64,000 nucleotides of DNA from Exiguobacterium aurantiacum (GCF_024362205.1 NZ_CP101462.1:1950501-2014500); one strand, 5' to 3'; counted from the first letter of the stretch, positions 18,376-26,797 are shown. A program made the numbers and translations. Notes: generated by a model not told the origin, from the letters alone.

Positions 18376-19497
18376 TCATTTAATGATTGCCATTCTAAAG
18401 AAATGATCGAACAGTTCGACGGCGACATCGATGGCCCGTTCATCCGGATTGAGCGTCGATTGATGGAGCCCTGAACCCATATCGTTCACGCCGAGCCAGA
18501 CCATGAAGCCTGGTACTTGTTTCAGCATGTATCCGAAGTCTTCACCGGTCATGGCCGGGACACACGTTTTGTACGAATACCCGACCTCTTCGACTACTTC
18601 TTCAAACTGGAACAAATAGCGCTCATCGTTGACGACCTCATGATAGCGATTGCCAAACTCGAGGTCGATTTGAACGTTGTACGTCATTTCCACCCCGGCG
18701 ATGATTTGACGGATGCGTCCCTCGAGCACGACCATCTCCTTATCCGATAACGCGCGAATCGTTCCGTCAAGTTTTGCCGTATCGGCGATGATATTCTCTT
18801 TCGTGCCAGCCGCGACCTTGCCGATTGAGATAACGGCGCTGCCCATCGGATCGATATTACGCGAGACGACCGTTTGAAGTTGCATGATCAAGGCAGCTTG
18901 GACGATGACGGCGTCAATACCGGCATGCGGGAAGGCCCCGTGACCACCCTTCCCGTGAATCGTCAGATGCAGTTCACGCGCACTCGCGAACAAGACACCT
19001 GGACGCGAGGCGATCGTGCCGACCGGATATTCAGGGGCCACATGAAGGCCGAACATTGCATCGGGACGGAAATGATAGAACAGTTCCGACACGGCCATCG
19101 GTTCGGCACCACCCGGACCTTCCTCTGCCGGTTGGAAAAAGATGACGAGGTCGTGGTCGAGTGGCACCTCGACGGCCCGTTTGATCAACCCGAGGGCGAT
19201 CGCCATGTGCACGTCGTGCCCACAGGCGTGCATCATCCCTTCATGGACCGAGGCGAACTCGAGTCCTGTCTCTTCTGTGATCGGCAAGCCGTCCATGTCG
19301 GCCCGGTACCCGATCGTCTTTTCCCCGACGAGACCGTCGATGCGGACGAACAGGCCAGTGCGCCAATGCGAGATGTGTACCCGCGACGAGTTTAAGGACC
19401 GGATCAATTCCTCAAGCGTCGCCTGTGTCTTGAACTCTTCATAGCCTCGTTCTGGAATCAAATGTAACTGCCGTCTTGCTTCAATTGCCCAACTCAT
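18376..19497 (-). CDS. ykuR: N-acetyldiaminopimelate deacetylase (M20 peptidase family), YkuR-like
   Basis: A 373-residue M20D metallo-hydrolase that removes acetate from N-acetyl-LL-diaminopimelate in the acetylase branch of lysine/peptidoglycan precursor synthesis. Metal-binding CGHDVHMAIALG, FFQPAEEGPGGAEPM, the lid-domain segment GKGGHGAFPH and the C-terminal MTGEDFGYML agree well with Bacillus YkuR. It overlaps the ccpC stop codon by four bases, so both are one transcript. Its usual partner dapH is not here. A hippurate-hydrolase function is the alternative, but the YkuR-like segments make DAP the better call. Confidence 0.88.
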   Translation of the reverse strand: MSWAIEARRQLHLIPERGYEEFKTQATLEELIRSLNSSRVHISHWRTGLFVRIDGLVGEKTIGYRADMDGLPITEETGLEFASVHEGMMHACGHDVHMAIALGLIKRAVEVPLDHDLVIFFQPAEEGPGGAEPMAVSELFYHFRPDAMFGLHVAPEYPVGTIASRPGVLFASARELHLTIHGKGGHGAFPHAGIDAVIVQAALIMQLQTVVSRNIDPMGSAVISIGKVAAGTKENIIADTAKLDGTIRALSDKEMVVLEGRIRQIIAGVEMTYNVQIDLEFGNRYHEVVNDERYLFQFEEVVEEVGYSYKTCVPAMTGEDFGYMLKQVPGFMVWLGVNDMGSGLHQSTLNPDERAIDVAVELFDHFFRMAIIK

Positions 19498-20372
19498 TCC
19501 ACACTCTCCTTTGTTACTTCATCCACGATTTCCCAAAACGCCTTCACTTGTGCCAACTCGAGCATCGACTCGGTCGACAACATCCACGTATCTCGAACGA
19601 GCGGTGTCCCGTTCGACGAGGTGAGCGGAATTTTATTGATCGCCTCGACATCACGGATCGTTGATTCCGGCAAGATTGCAAAACCGATTCCGTGAAGCGC
19701 CATCTGTTTGCACGTCTCGATTTGGTCGACAACGAGTGTCGTCAGCGGCGGACTCGAGAACCGTTCCTGCCACCATTCGAGAATCTCTTGATAATACGTC
19801 GAGTCACTCTTGAATTGAATGAATGAGCGCTCGTTGTTTTTTAATTGTTTCAAATCGGTCATCCGCATATCGACCAAGTGGAGCGAATCCGAGAACAGTT
19901 TCATCTTCTCGCCGCGCCAGTCAGGATTCCCCCGGATGATACCGATATGAAAATTTTCTTCTAGCATATAGCGCATCATCTCGCTTGACCAGCCCGTCAC
20001 GAGTTTGACCCGGACCGACGGATACCGCTCCATGAATCGTTTCAAGACGCGAGGCAGCCAATACTGCCCCATGATGGACGCGACGGCGATTTTTAATGTA
20101 CCGTACACCTCACCTTGTTGCGCCGTCAACTCCCCACGCAGCTCCTGTTCTTCGCTATACATCTTTTTCGCGAAGTCGATGATTTTTTCTCCGTCTGGTG
20201 TGAGCGCGAGCCCGCGCGTCGAACGGACGAATATTTTCTTGCCCCATTGGTGCTCGATCGTGACGAGGCGTTGACTGAGCGCGGGTTGGGAGACGAATAA
20301 GCGCTCCGCTGCTTTGCGCATGTTCAACTCCTCGGCGAGGACGATCAACACTTCCACTTCTGATACTTGCAT
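19494..20372 (-). CDS. ccpC: LysR-family regulator CcpC
   Basis: 292 residues with an N-terminal winged HTH (LAEELNMRKAAERLFVSQ) and a LysR effector domain. The segments GTLKIAVASIMGQYWLP, VTGWSSEMMRYM, FIQFKSDSTYYQEI and VDQIETCKQMALHGIGFAILP closely follow Bacillus CcpC (YkuM), which represses citrate synthase and aconitase genes and responds to citrate. It is translationally coupled to ykuR, an arrangement that is not a target of CcpC in Bacillus. It is divergent from bdbC with a 110-base gap holding a TATACA-like -10 on the minus strand. Confidence 0.9.
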   Translation of the reverse strand: MQVSEVEVLIVLAEELNMRKAAERLFVSQPALSQRLVTIEHQWGKKIFVRSTRGLALTPDGEKIIDFAKKMYSEEQELRGELTAQQGEVYGTLKIAVASIMGQYWLPRVLKRFMERYPSVRVKLVTGWSSEMMRYMLEENFHIGIIRGNPDWRGEKMKLFSDSLHLVDMRMTDLKQLKNNERSFIQFKSDSTYYQEILEWWQERFSSPPLTTLVVDQIETCKQMALHGIGFAILPESTIRDVEAINKIPLTSSNGTPLVRDTWMLSTESMLELAQVKAFWEIVDEVTKESVE

Positions 20373-20482
20373 GACGTCACCTGTTTCTCTATCGTTTCAA
20401 AGATTGTATACTGGATACGTTATTGCTTCACTGTATCATATCATGTTTGTCGATTAGTTTTGAATCGTCAGGAGGAAATCCC

Positions 20483-20872
20483 ATGCAACGTCATCATTTC
20501 GCCTTTATTGTCGCCACCGTCGCGACGCTCGGCAGTCTTTATTTCTCGGAGATCATGCTGTACGTGCCATGTAAGTTATGTTGGTTCCAACGCATATTTA
20601 TGTATCCACTCGCCATCTATTATTTGACAGTCATGGTCTCAAACCGTGCGGTCAATCGGCTGTTCGTCGGTCTCATGGCCGGGGCAGGTTGGGCGATCGC
20701 GCTCTATCACGTCGTTCTCGAACGCATCCCGAACGGTGACGCGTTCTGCAGTAACGACTGTTTGATTCGTTGGGTGAACTACTTCGGGTTCCTCACAATC
20801 CCGCTGCTCAGCTTGATCGCGTTCACGCTCATCTTACTCATCCAATTCGTGCCGACACGTTCGAAGCGCTAA
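20483..20872 (+). CDS. bdbC: disulfide-bond oxidoreductase BdbC (DsbB-like)
   Basis: A 129-residue membrane protein with four helices that passes electrons from a DsbA-like thiol oxidase (BdbD) to quinone. CKLC after the first helix is the quinone-proximal CxxC; FCSNDC holds the second cysteine pair in the second outer loop; WFQR is conserved. The start ATG 20483 follows AGGAGG by seven bases. The partner bdbD is not in the window, so it probably lies elsewhere. In Bacillus BdbC is needed for the competence pilus, which fits the presence of coiA and mecA in this window. Confidence 0.9.
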   Translation: MQRHHFAFIVATVATLGSLYFSEIMLYVPCKLCWFQRIFMYPLAIYYLTVMVSNRAVNRLFVGLMAGAGWAIALYHVVLERIPNGDAFCSNDCLIRWVNYFGFLTIPLLSLIAFTLILLIQFVPTRSKR

Positions 20873-20887
20873 TGGATAATTCGTCAA

Positions 20888-20922
20888 AATGGAACCGGTC
20901 TATGGATCGGTTCTTTTTATTA
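20888..20922 (+). terminator. bdbC terminator
   Basis: GAACCG pairs with CGGTTC around GTCTATGGAT (20892-20913), followed by five T. On the minus strand it is followed by only four T. Confidence 0.8.
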
Positions 20923-20929
20923 CTTTGCA

Positions 20930-21172
20930 TTTGCCGGCACCCTCCGTTCCTAGGTCATCCTTACATCGCTCTCCCCTAGGAGTTCGGTTGCCGGCCATGG
21001 CTTCGATTGGCCTGGATACTATGAAAGTCTCCTCCATTCGTCCCGTGGCGCCCTGACTCATGCAGGAACGCAATCCGACGAAGACCCCGCAGTGCCGGAA
21101 TCGGCGCGAGGAGGCTTCGGGATTGCCTGCTGAAAGCACGGGCGCCAAAAGGGACGGCTCGCAGACTGTACA
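20930..21172. ncRNA. candidate structured non-coding RNA (unknown family), between bdbC and nadE
   Basis: A GC-rich stretch of about 240 bases bounded by two terminators and with no plausible gene. It contains a nested set of perfect stems: AGTCT 21026-21030 with 21163-21167; CGTCCC 21039-21044 with 21151-21156; TGGCGCCC 21046-21053 with 21140-21147; GCAGG 21062-21066 with 21126-21130; CAATCC 21071-21076 with 21120-21125; CGAAG 21079-21083 with 21115-21119; GCCG 21094-21097 with 21102-21105. A second hairpin pairs GCCGGCA 20933-20939 with 20989-20995 and TCCTAGG 20948-20954 with 20975-20981, around a 20-base loop rich in C and T on the plus strand. GGCCA 20993-20997 can instead pair with 21008-21012, which would compete with the outer stem. 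Strand undecided; no clear promoter. I do not recognise it as tmRNA, 6S, SRP, RNase P or a known riboswitch. Confidence 0.55.
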
Positions 21173-21173
21173 T

Positions 21174-21200
21174 CAAAAAGAACCAACCCGGGGGCTGGTC
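21174..21200 (-). terminator. nadE terminator
   Basis: ACCAGCCC pairs with GGGTTGGT (one G-T) around two bases on the minus strand, then TCTTTTTG. Confidence 0.8.
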
Positions 21201-21208
21201 CTCTCTGA

Positions 21209-22024
21209 TCACTGCCACCACTCGTCATAGAGCGAGGCCGGCATATGGTGTTTATGGCGCGATCGTTTGAAAATCGTCTCAATCCGTTCGGCGATGACCG
21301 GGTCCACCGACTTCCCTTCAAGGTAATCATCGAGTTGATCATACGTCATCCCGAGAGCGACTTCGTCCGGGAGTCCCGGCTTGTCATCTTCCAAATCAGC
21401 CGTCGGCACTTTATAGATCAAACTCTCATGGGCTTCGAGTTCATGGAGCAACGCCTTGCCTTGGCGTTTGTTTAATCCTGTGAGCGGGGTCAAGTCGGCC
21501 GCTCCGTCCCCATGCTTCGTGTAAAAGCCGGTTACATATTCAGCCGCATGATCCGTACCGACGACGAGTGCGCCGAACGTGGCGGCGATGTCGTATTGGA
21601 CCTTCATCCGCTCTCGCGCTTTCGTGTTTCCTTTATGGAAATCACCGAGCTCAAGACCGGTCGCTTGCTCGAACGCTTCAGCCGAGGCATCGACGGCCGG
21701 CTTCACATTCACCGTGAACGTCTTGTCAGGTCGGATGAACTCGAGGGCACGTTTGGCATCATCCTCGTCATGCTGCTCGCCATAAGGTAGACGGACGGCG
21801 TAGAACGTGTAGTCGGTACCCGTTTCCTGACGCAACTCTTCCATCGCCTGCTGACAGAGCTTACCTGCGAGCGTCGAATCCTGTCCGCCCGATATACCGA
21901 GGACGAGTCCTTTCGCCCCGGCCCGTTTCACATAAGCCTTTAAAAAATCGGTCCGAAGGCGAATCTCTTCGGCCGGGTTGATCGATGGTTTGACGTGTGT
22001 CGATTCGATAATATGTTGCTGCAT
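21209..22024 (-). CDS. nadE: ammonia-dependent NAD+ synthetase
   Basis: A 271-residue enzyme that amidates nicotinic acid adenine dinucleotide to NAD+ with ATP. PP-loop [12 protein letters not shown] near residue 46; [24 protein letters not shown] and [13 protein letters not shown] are the dimer NaAD/ATP site segments; the C-terminal [18 protein letters not shown] is typical. No glutaminase domain, so ammonia is the donor. The start was set at ATG 22024 (MQQHIIES), nine bases after GGGAGG; a TTG six bases upstream is too close. Monocistronic with its own terminator. Confidence 0.96.
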   Translation of the reverse strand: MQQHIIESTHVKPSINPAEEIRLRTDFLKAYVKRAGAKGLVLGISGGQDSTLAGKLCQQAMEELRQETGTDYTFYAVRLPYGEQHDEDDAKRALEFIRPDKTFTVNVKPAVDASAEAFEQATGLELGDFHKGNTKARERMKVQYDIAATFGALVVGTDHAAEYVTGFYTKHGDGAADLTPLTGLNKRQGKALLHELEAHESLIYKVPTADLEDDKPGLPDEVALGMTYDQLDDYLEGKSVDPVIAERIETIFKRSRHKHHMPASLYDEWWQ

Positions 22025-22104
22025 ACTCAATTTCCTCCCTATCAGATATCGGTTTGCCTAATTGTCTGACAATCCGTGAATGCCGTCAACTTGTTTTGTT
22101 CCCG

Positions 22105-22138
22105 AAAAAAAACGACGGAAACCTCAGTTTCCGTCGTT
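22105..22138 (-). terminator. terminator of the BsuPI lipoprotein gene
   Basis: AACGACGGAAAC pairs perfectly with GTTTCCGTCGTT around CTCA (22111-22138); eight T follow on the minus strand. Confidence 0.92.
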
Positions 22139-22141
22139 CGT

Positions 22142-22951
22142 TTATTGGATGCGGAACGATGTGACGTCGCCGCCGATCGGTGTCATCTCTAAGAACAGTG
22201 ACTTGCCAGCCGGTGGTTCTTCGTCCAATAGGACGCCGAACGTAAAGCCGCCGCTCGTCACTTCTGCCGCGCCTTGGGCATAAAGGTTATGACCGTCCGA
22301 CACACTCCACTCAAACTCTTCGACGTCGGTGTAGCCAGACACGTCGATGGCGTTGCCGTTCAATTTGATGGCCACATCGCGGAATGCACCGTTCGTTTGC
22401 GCCGGCTGTTCGCTCGGTTCTTCCGACGGTTCTTCCGACGGTTCTTCGGTCGTTCCCTCTTCCGCCGGTGCCTCAGCCGCCTCGACCGTCAACGTCTGTT
22501 GATCCGTGACTGCCATTTCAGGTGCCCCTTCGACTTGGGCCAGGCCAACGAAATCGACTGTATAATCCCCGGCTTCAAGCGCGAGTGGGAATACTTCATC
22601 GAACACTTTTTTCTCGCCTGGCGCCCACGTCTCTTCGATGATCGATTCCGTGAACATATACTCGCTGCCATAATCGAAGACGGTCGTATCACCGTTCATG
22701 ACCGTCATTTGAAACCGTTGAGACGAGTTGAACGTCACTTTGACCGGCTCTTCGTTCGGGTTTGTCATCGATACCGTCGCCGACAGTTGTTTCGATTCGG
22801 CATCGTAGCTCACGCCTGTATCAAGCGTTAATAAAGCAGGCGGTGTCGACGCGTTACCGTCCACATCGCTCGGGTTCGTTTCTTCTTTGCCGCACGCCGC
22901 CACTACCAACATCATCGCCGTGACGATGGCCAATAACCAAGTTTTCTTCAC
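22142..22951 (-). CDS. lipoprotein with BsuPI (proteinase-inhibitor-like) domain
   Basis: 269 residues from a GTG start preceded by GAGGAGA. A signal peptide with lipobox VVAAC anchors it outside. The first domain (about 45-160), with SVTMTNPNEEPVKVTFNSSQ-like spacing, VFDYGSEYMF and WAPGEKKVFDE, resembles the BsuPI intracellular-proteinase-inhibitor domain. A low-complexity Glu/Pro/Ser repeat (EEPSEEPSE) follows, then a small beta domain of unknown type with GYTDVEEFEWSV. In Bacillus such proteins may inhibit or bind proteases; here the role at the cell surface is unknown. Monocistronic. Confidence 0.7.
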   Translation of the reverse strand: MKKTWLLAIVTAMMLVVAACGKEETNPSDVDGNASTPPALLTLDTGVSYDAESKQLSATVSMTNPNEEPVKVTFNSSQRFQMTVMNGDTTVFDYGSEYMFTESIIEETWAPGEKKVFDEVFPLALEAGDYTVDFVGLAQVEGAPEMAVTDQQTLTVEAAEAPAEEGTTEEPSEEPSEEPSEQPAQTNGAFRDVAIKLNGNAIDVSGYTDVEEFEWSVSDGHNLYAQGAAEVTSGGFTFGVLLDEEPPAGKSLFLEMTPIGGDVTSFRIQ

Positions 22952-22973
22952 GTATCCCACTCTCCTCTGAAAA

Positions 22974-23022
22974 ATAAAAAAACGTCTATAGCACTAGTGT
23001 AAACGTTCGTGCAGACGTTTGT
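22974..23022 (-). terminator. terminator of the 64-residue gene
   Basis: AAACGTCT (22980 region) pairs with AGACGTTT, with an inner GCAC/GTGC step; seven T on the minus strand. Confidence 0.7.
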
Positions 23023-23051
23023 AATGGGTTTACGTATATTATTCACCTTTA

Positions 23052-23246
23052 TTATGAAACTTGGACGTTTTCGACGTATTGCTGCCAACCAGTCATGAAC
23101 AACGCGTCGGCGACGTCGATGTCAGAACGAACTTGTGCAGAGATCGAGAACGTCTCGCTGTGAATCGACTCAAAGATGACCGTGATCATACCATCGACGA
23201 CTTCCTTATAGGCTACGAGTTCTGGTGTTTCTGCAAAAAGCATCAT
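23052..23246 (-). CDS. small protein of unknown function (64 aa)
   Basis: MMLFAETPELVAYKEVVDGM starts eight bases after AAAGGAG; the longer frame has no ribosome site. Acidic and soluble, without signal or membrane segment. It has a terminator but no partner in operon, so expressed alone. I do not recognise a family. Confidence 0.65.
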   Translation of the reverse strand: MMLFAETPELVAYKEVVDGMITVIFESIHSETFSISAQVRSDIDVADALFMTGWQQYVENVQVS

Positions 23247-23317
23247 GAGTATGGCTCCTTTGTTGGTATAAGATACGTTTAGTGTATCAACGATTCGCAA
23301 GGAATAACGTCCCATCG

Positions 23318-23355
23318 TTCGACAGGGCTAAAGACCCGTTTACCCAACTGTCGAA
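23318..23355. repeat. 8-bp inverted repeat with 22-base spacer
   Basis: TTCGACAG (23318-23325) and CTGTCGAA (23348-23355) are perfect inverted copies; the spacer has GGGCTAAAGACCC-like pairing. It lies upstream of the 64-residue gene. Function unknown; possible operator or short structured RNA. Confidence 0.35.
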
Positions 23356-23407
23356 TAACTGGTATCGATTGTTAGTCATTTGGATGAATTATCAAATTAT
23401 CCATGAG

Positions 23408-23442
23408 AAAAGAGAGACGAATCGCGTGATGATTCGCCTCTC
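23408..23442 (-). terminator. ypgR-type gene terminator
   Basis: AGAGAG-CGAATC pairs with GATTCG-CTCTCT across a short loop; four T follow on the minus strand. Confidence 0.65.
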
Positions 23443-23489
23443 TTCCCTGTTACTGTAAATAGATTAAATTTTGGTTTGTCGAATGATTG

Positions 23490-24581
23490 TTACTTCGTTC
23501 GATTCGAAATCTGTTGCCACACCGTCCCGAGCGCTGTCTCACCGCTTGTGATTCGCTCTTTCGCAAGACGAGCTTGAAGGGAGACCTCGAACTCACGGTC
23601 GTCCTCGGCGATTTTCAGACCAGGCACCGCCTGTTCATCCCCACAATCGAACAAGAAGCGGGCGGCCCGCCATCGGACGAGCTTGCTCTTGTCTTTGAGC
23701 GCCTCGATCATGGACGGCTGCGACTGCGGCAACGCCCAATCCGATACTGTGTCGCCGGCCGTGCGCCGGACAATCGGTGACGAGTCCACGAGCGCCTGTT
23801 CGATATACGTGACGTACTCTTCACGATTCTCTTCGAACATACCGATCATGACGACCGCTTGTCGACGGATGGCCATCACCTTGTCCTCGAGCGCTCGGCG
23901 GAAGTACACCATGTTGTCGGGGACGATCTCGAGTTCGTCTAAGAACGCCAAGCGCGCTTTCCAATCGTCCGATTGCAATTGGTTCGCATTCGCCTCATAG
24001 TCGGCTTCCCGGCCGAACGCGCGGGCGACGACGCGGGCGACCCGTTCTTCAGGATAAGCTGCTTCGAGCTCTTCTTGCGCGACGACACTCACGTCCTCAA
24101 GTTCGCCGTAACGCGGGGCTTGCTCGACCCAGCGCCGGTCTTGAATGACGTTTTTCACTTGGGCTTGCACGTCGAGCGCCGCATCGACGAACCGTTTCGA
24201 CAGACCGACCCGTTTTTCCGAGTCGCCTTTGACGAGTTTCAATTGCATCGGGACATCGAGCACGAACTGGACCGAGACGTGGACCGGTTCATAGTCCGCC
24301 GCCATTTGGCTCGCCTCGACTTCTGGCACGTCTTCCCCGAACGCGCGGCGAATCTCGTTCATGACGTCGTGCCAATCATGCTTCGGATGGCGTTCGACGG
24401 CGAGGAAGTCGGAGACGGCATAGACCGACTTCACCCCGCGCAACCCGACGATGTCCACGACGATCGGCGGCATGTCCGGGCTCGCCTTATCATACGTGAC
24501 GCCTCGACCCGTGAACGCTGGTTCGACAATAATCTTCAAGTTATTTGGACTTGGTGTTGGTTCAATTGCTACTAGTTTCAT
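23490..24581 (-). CDS. ypgR: conserved virulence factor C family protein (YpgR-like): Nfu-N domain plus HEAT repeats
   Basis: 363 residues. The N-terminal 85 residues (VAIEPTPSPNNLKIIVEP; GLRGVKSVYAVSDFLAVERHP) look like the scaffold-protein Nfu/NifU N-terminal domain without the CxxC module. The C-terminal half has helical HEAT/PBS-lyase-type repeats (VMAIRRQAVVMIGMF, SPIVRRTAGDTVSDWAL, SKLVRWRAARFLFDCGD). This order is that of CvfC in Staphylococcus and YpgR in Bacillus, whose function is unclear. The start was set at ATG 24581, with GAGGTG six bases upstream. Confidence 0.8.
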   Translation of the reverse strand: MKLVAIEPTPSPNNLKIIVEPAFTGRGVTYDKASPDMPPIVVDIVGLRGVKSVYAVSDFLAVERHPKHDWHDVMNEIRRAFGEDVPEVEASQMAADYEPVHVSVQFVLDVPMQLKLVKGDSEKRVGLSKRFVDAALDVQAQVKNVIQDRRWVEQAPRYGELEDVSVVAQEELEAAYPEERVARVVARAFGREADYEANANQLQSDDWKARLAFLDELEIVPDNMVYFRRALEDKVMAIRRQAVVMIGMFEENREEYVTYIEQALVDSSPIVRRTAGDTVSDWALPQSQPSMIEALKDKSKLVRWRAARFLFDCGDEQAVPGLKIAEDDREFEVSLQARLAKERITSGETALGTVWQQISNRTK

Positions 24582-24616
24582 CCTCATCACCTCACCTTCA
24601 ATCGTGACGAAAACAA

Positions 24617-24644
24617 CAAAAAAACGCAAGCGAGTCGCTTGCGT
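24617..24644 (-). terminator. terminator of the 79-residue gene
   Basis: ACGCAAGCGA pairs with TCGCTTGCGT around one base; seven T on the minus strand. Confidence 0.9.
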
Positions 24645-24652
24645 CGTGAACA

Positions 24653-24892
24653 TCAAAATAGGGCGATGAACTGTTGGAGCGAATAACGATCTCCTTCGAC
24701 GATAAACGTATCGTCCCCGGCGACCGGCTCGAGGAAGAAACGTTTCTCCCCATCAGCCTTGACGTATCCAAAAATATGGCCCGTCTGATAGAATAATTCC
24801 ACGATTGTGACCCGGCCGAACGTCATCCCGTCATTGATGACTGCCCGGTCCTCTAACTCGCCGCCATTGTACAGTTCAATATACGTTTCCAT
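24653..24892 (-). CDS. small protein of unknown function (79 aa)
   Basis: METYIELYNGGELEDRAVIN begins nine bases after AAAGGGAG; the longer frame lacks a ribosome site. The pattern of alternating hydrophobic residues suggests a small beta barrel (VTIVELFYQTGHIFGYV). No signal, no helix bundle. Monocistronic with a strong terminator. No family recognised. Confidence 0.65.
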   Translation of the reverse strand: METYIELYNGGELEDRAVINDGMTFGRVTIVELFYQTGHIFGYVKADGEKRFFLEPVAGDDTFIVEGDRYSLQQFIALF

Positions 24893-24961
24893 TTTTGCTG
24901 TCGCTCCCTTTGTGTTTGTTTTCACAATTCATTTCTATCAAACAATCAGGGCGACTTCAAG

Positions 24962-25522
24962 TTAATTTTTTGCGTGCCGCTTCCAAAAATCAATCCAATT
25001 ATAATACTCCAATAACACTCGTTCGATTTGTTGACGCGACTGCTCATCATGTAATCCACTCTCATCAATCTTTTCTTTACAATGCGTAATGAAAATTTCA
25101 TTTCCTGGTAAAACATTAGCCCGATTTGTGGCAAATATTTGACGGAGATGGATCTGACAACGCGCCGTCCCGAGCAACCCTGGAGACGCGCCGGCAATCA
25201 TGACCGGCTTGTCCCGGAGCGGCGTGCCCGGTTCAAGCGACAGCCAATCAATCGCATTCTTCAAGACGCCCGGAATGCTGTGATTATATTCTGGTGTGAC
25301 GACGAGGAGCCCATCCGCCTCACGCACGGCTTGTTTGAACGCGAGCACGACGTCCGGCTCGTTTGGGTCGATCAAGTCATCATTATAGAGCGGCATCTCG
25401 ATTGAAATGATTTCGACGTCGAAGCGATCGCGACCGAGCTCGATGATCGAGTGCAGCAACGCCGTGTTGAAAGATGCTTTTCGAAGACTTCCCGATACAG
25501 CGACAAGTTTGAATTTAGACAT
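24962..25522 (-). CDS. NADPH-dependent FMN reductase family protein
   Basis: A 186-residue flavodoxin-like oxidoreductase. FMN phosphate loop GSLRKASFNTALL near the start and VTPEYNHSIPGVLKNAIDWL are the family signature; it would reduce quinones, azo compounds or chromate with NAD(P)H. The start ATG 25522 (MSKFKLVAVSG) overlaps the stop of the upstream hydrolase gene by eight bases and has AAGGAGG inside that gene. It is the third gene of a compact GNAT-hydrolase-reductase operon, with no shared pathway evident. Confidence 0.88.
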   Translation of the reverse strand: MSKFKLVAVSGSLRKASFNTALLHSIIELGRDRFDVEIISIEMPLYNDDLIDPNEPDVVLAFKQAVREADGLLVVTPEYNHSIPGVLKNAIDWLSLEPGTPLRDKPVMIAGASPGLLGTARCQIHLRQIFATNRANVLPGNEIFITHCKEKIDESGLHDEQSRQQIERVLLEYYNWIDFWKRHAKN

Positions 25523-26228
25523 CTCGCACCTCCTTGAGCCAATCATTGATAAGTTCCGCTTCTCGTTCAGGCTGTTCCATCATTCCCATATGGCTACCGG
25601 GGACGGTCTGTTTCGTATGATGTTCTGCTCCTAGGAAAGCACGGTCGGCGTCCATGTTCGGATCCTTGTCCCCATAAAGGAATAATCCGGGCAAGCTCGT
25701 TTCGCGAACGGTCTTCGTCTCATCGGCCCGATCACGGATGGCCAGTTGCGCAGAAATGATTCCTTCTTTCGACATCTCATACCCGATCTGTTTCGCGCGC
25801 TCAATCAAGGCCGGGTCTGAATCGGCGGCAAACACGCTCGGGATCATCGTATCGATGAACGGATGGACCCCTTCTTCCATCACCCGTTCAATCGCTTGAT
25901 TCCGTTTGGCTTTTGCTTCTTCCGGATCAGCCGCCGCCGTCGAGTGGATCAAGCCAAAGCCAGACAGCTCGGTCGGATAACGTCGGACAAGATTTGTCGT
26001 GACATAGCCTCCGAATGAATGACCAAGCACGATCGGCCGGTCGAGTTCCCGTAGCCTCATCTCGGCAAGCACCCAATCCGCGAACTGTTCCATCGTCTCC
26101 GGTCCGGCTTCGGTCCCCGCATGCCCGGGTAACGTCAGCGCATACACCTCCGCATCAAGCAACGGGATAAGCTCTTCAAAATAGTCAGGTGACCCACATA
26201 GCCCATGCAACAGCACAAGTTGTCTCAT
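25515..26228 (-). CDS. alpha/beta hydrolase
   Basis: A 237-residue cytoplasmic esterase-type hydrolase. Oxyanion motif LLHGLCGSP, nucleophile elbow GHSFGG (Ser71), acidic residue in LYGDKDPN and catalytic His in GSHMGMME are present. GGGAGG precedes ATG 26228. It overlaps the acetyltransferase gene stop by four bases and the reductase gene start by eight, so all three are co-transcribed. Substrate unknown. Confidence 0.88.
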   Translation of the reverse strand: MRQLVLLHGLCGSPDYFEELIPLLDAEVYALTLPGHAGTEAGPETMEQFADWVLAEMRLRELDRPIVLGHSFGGYVTTNLVRRYPTELSGFGLIHSTAAADPEEAKAKRNQAIERVMEEGVHPFIDTMIPSVFAADSDPALIERAKQIGYEMSKEGIISAQLAIRDRADETKTVRETSLPGLFLYGDKDPNMDADRAFLGAEHHTKQTVPGSHMGMMEQPEREAELINDWLKEVRDV

Positions 26229-26797
26229 CGTCTTTCCTCCCTCTCATTCCATTCCTCTTTCAAGAGACGATACATCGTCAAATCCATGAAACGGCCGTGA
26301 CTATAGGCGTAATCATGGAGCAGCCCTTCTTCAGTGAATCCAAGTTTCTGCACCAATCGGTTCGACCCTTCGTTTTCCGGGGCGACGAGCGCTGAGATGC
26401 GATGAAACTTGAACTCGTCGAACCCGTGCCGGATGACGGCCGATGCCGCCTCATGGGCGACGCCGCGACGCCAGTGGTTCGGCGCAACTTCAAAACCAAT
26501 CTCGGCACGAAAATATTGAGGCGTCCAGTTATGAAAGCCGATCGTCCCGACCAGTTCGTTCGTCTCGCGGTCACAAATTGCCCAGCGAATCGCTTTGCCT
26601 TGCTGGAACTGATCCTTGAAATAAGCGATGACGTTCTTCGCCTCGTAAACGGCCAATAAAGGATCGGACCCGTAATAGCGCATCACTTCCTCGGTCGAGA
26701 GGATCACATAGAGCGCCCTCGCGTCACGGGGTTCGAGTTCTCTTAAGATGAACCGACTCGTTATGAGTTCGGGAAAACTTTTTTTCAACCCCCACAT
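26225..26797 (-). CDS. GNAT acetyltransferase, RimJ/RimL-like
   Basis: 190 residues. Begins MWGLKKSFPELITSRFILRE; TSRFILRELEPRDARAL is the N-terminal signature of RimJ/RimL-type protein N-acetyltransferases. The acetyl-CoA site lies at VAPNHWRRGVAHEAAS and the C-terminal NEGSNRLVQKLGFTEEGLL closes the fold. The start was chosen at 26797, with AAAGGCGG eight bases upstream. First gene of the three-gene operon. Substrate (ribosomal protein or other amine) unknown. Confidence 0.85.
   Translation of the reverse strand: MWGLKKSFPELITSRFILRELEPRDARALYVILSTEEVMRYYGSDPLLAVYEAKNVIAYFKDQFQQGKAIRWAICDRETNELVGTIGFHNWTPQYFRAEIGFEVAPNHWRRGVAHEAASAVIRHGFDEFKFHRISALVAPENEGSNRLVQKLGFTEEGLLHDYAYSHGRFMDLTMYRLLKEEWNEREERR

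Noticed and set aside
20900-21342. Minus-strand frames of 81-94 residues in the GC-rich block
   Set aside because: They cross terminators and nadE, have no ribosome sites, and their composition is that of stem sequences.
22400-22460. Short tandem repeat in the BsuPI lipoprotein gene
   Set aside because: It encodes a low-complexity Glu-Glu-Pro-Ser linker, not a CRISPR or mobile element.
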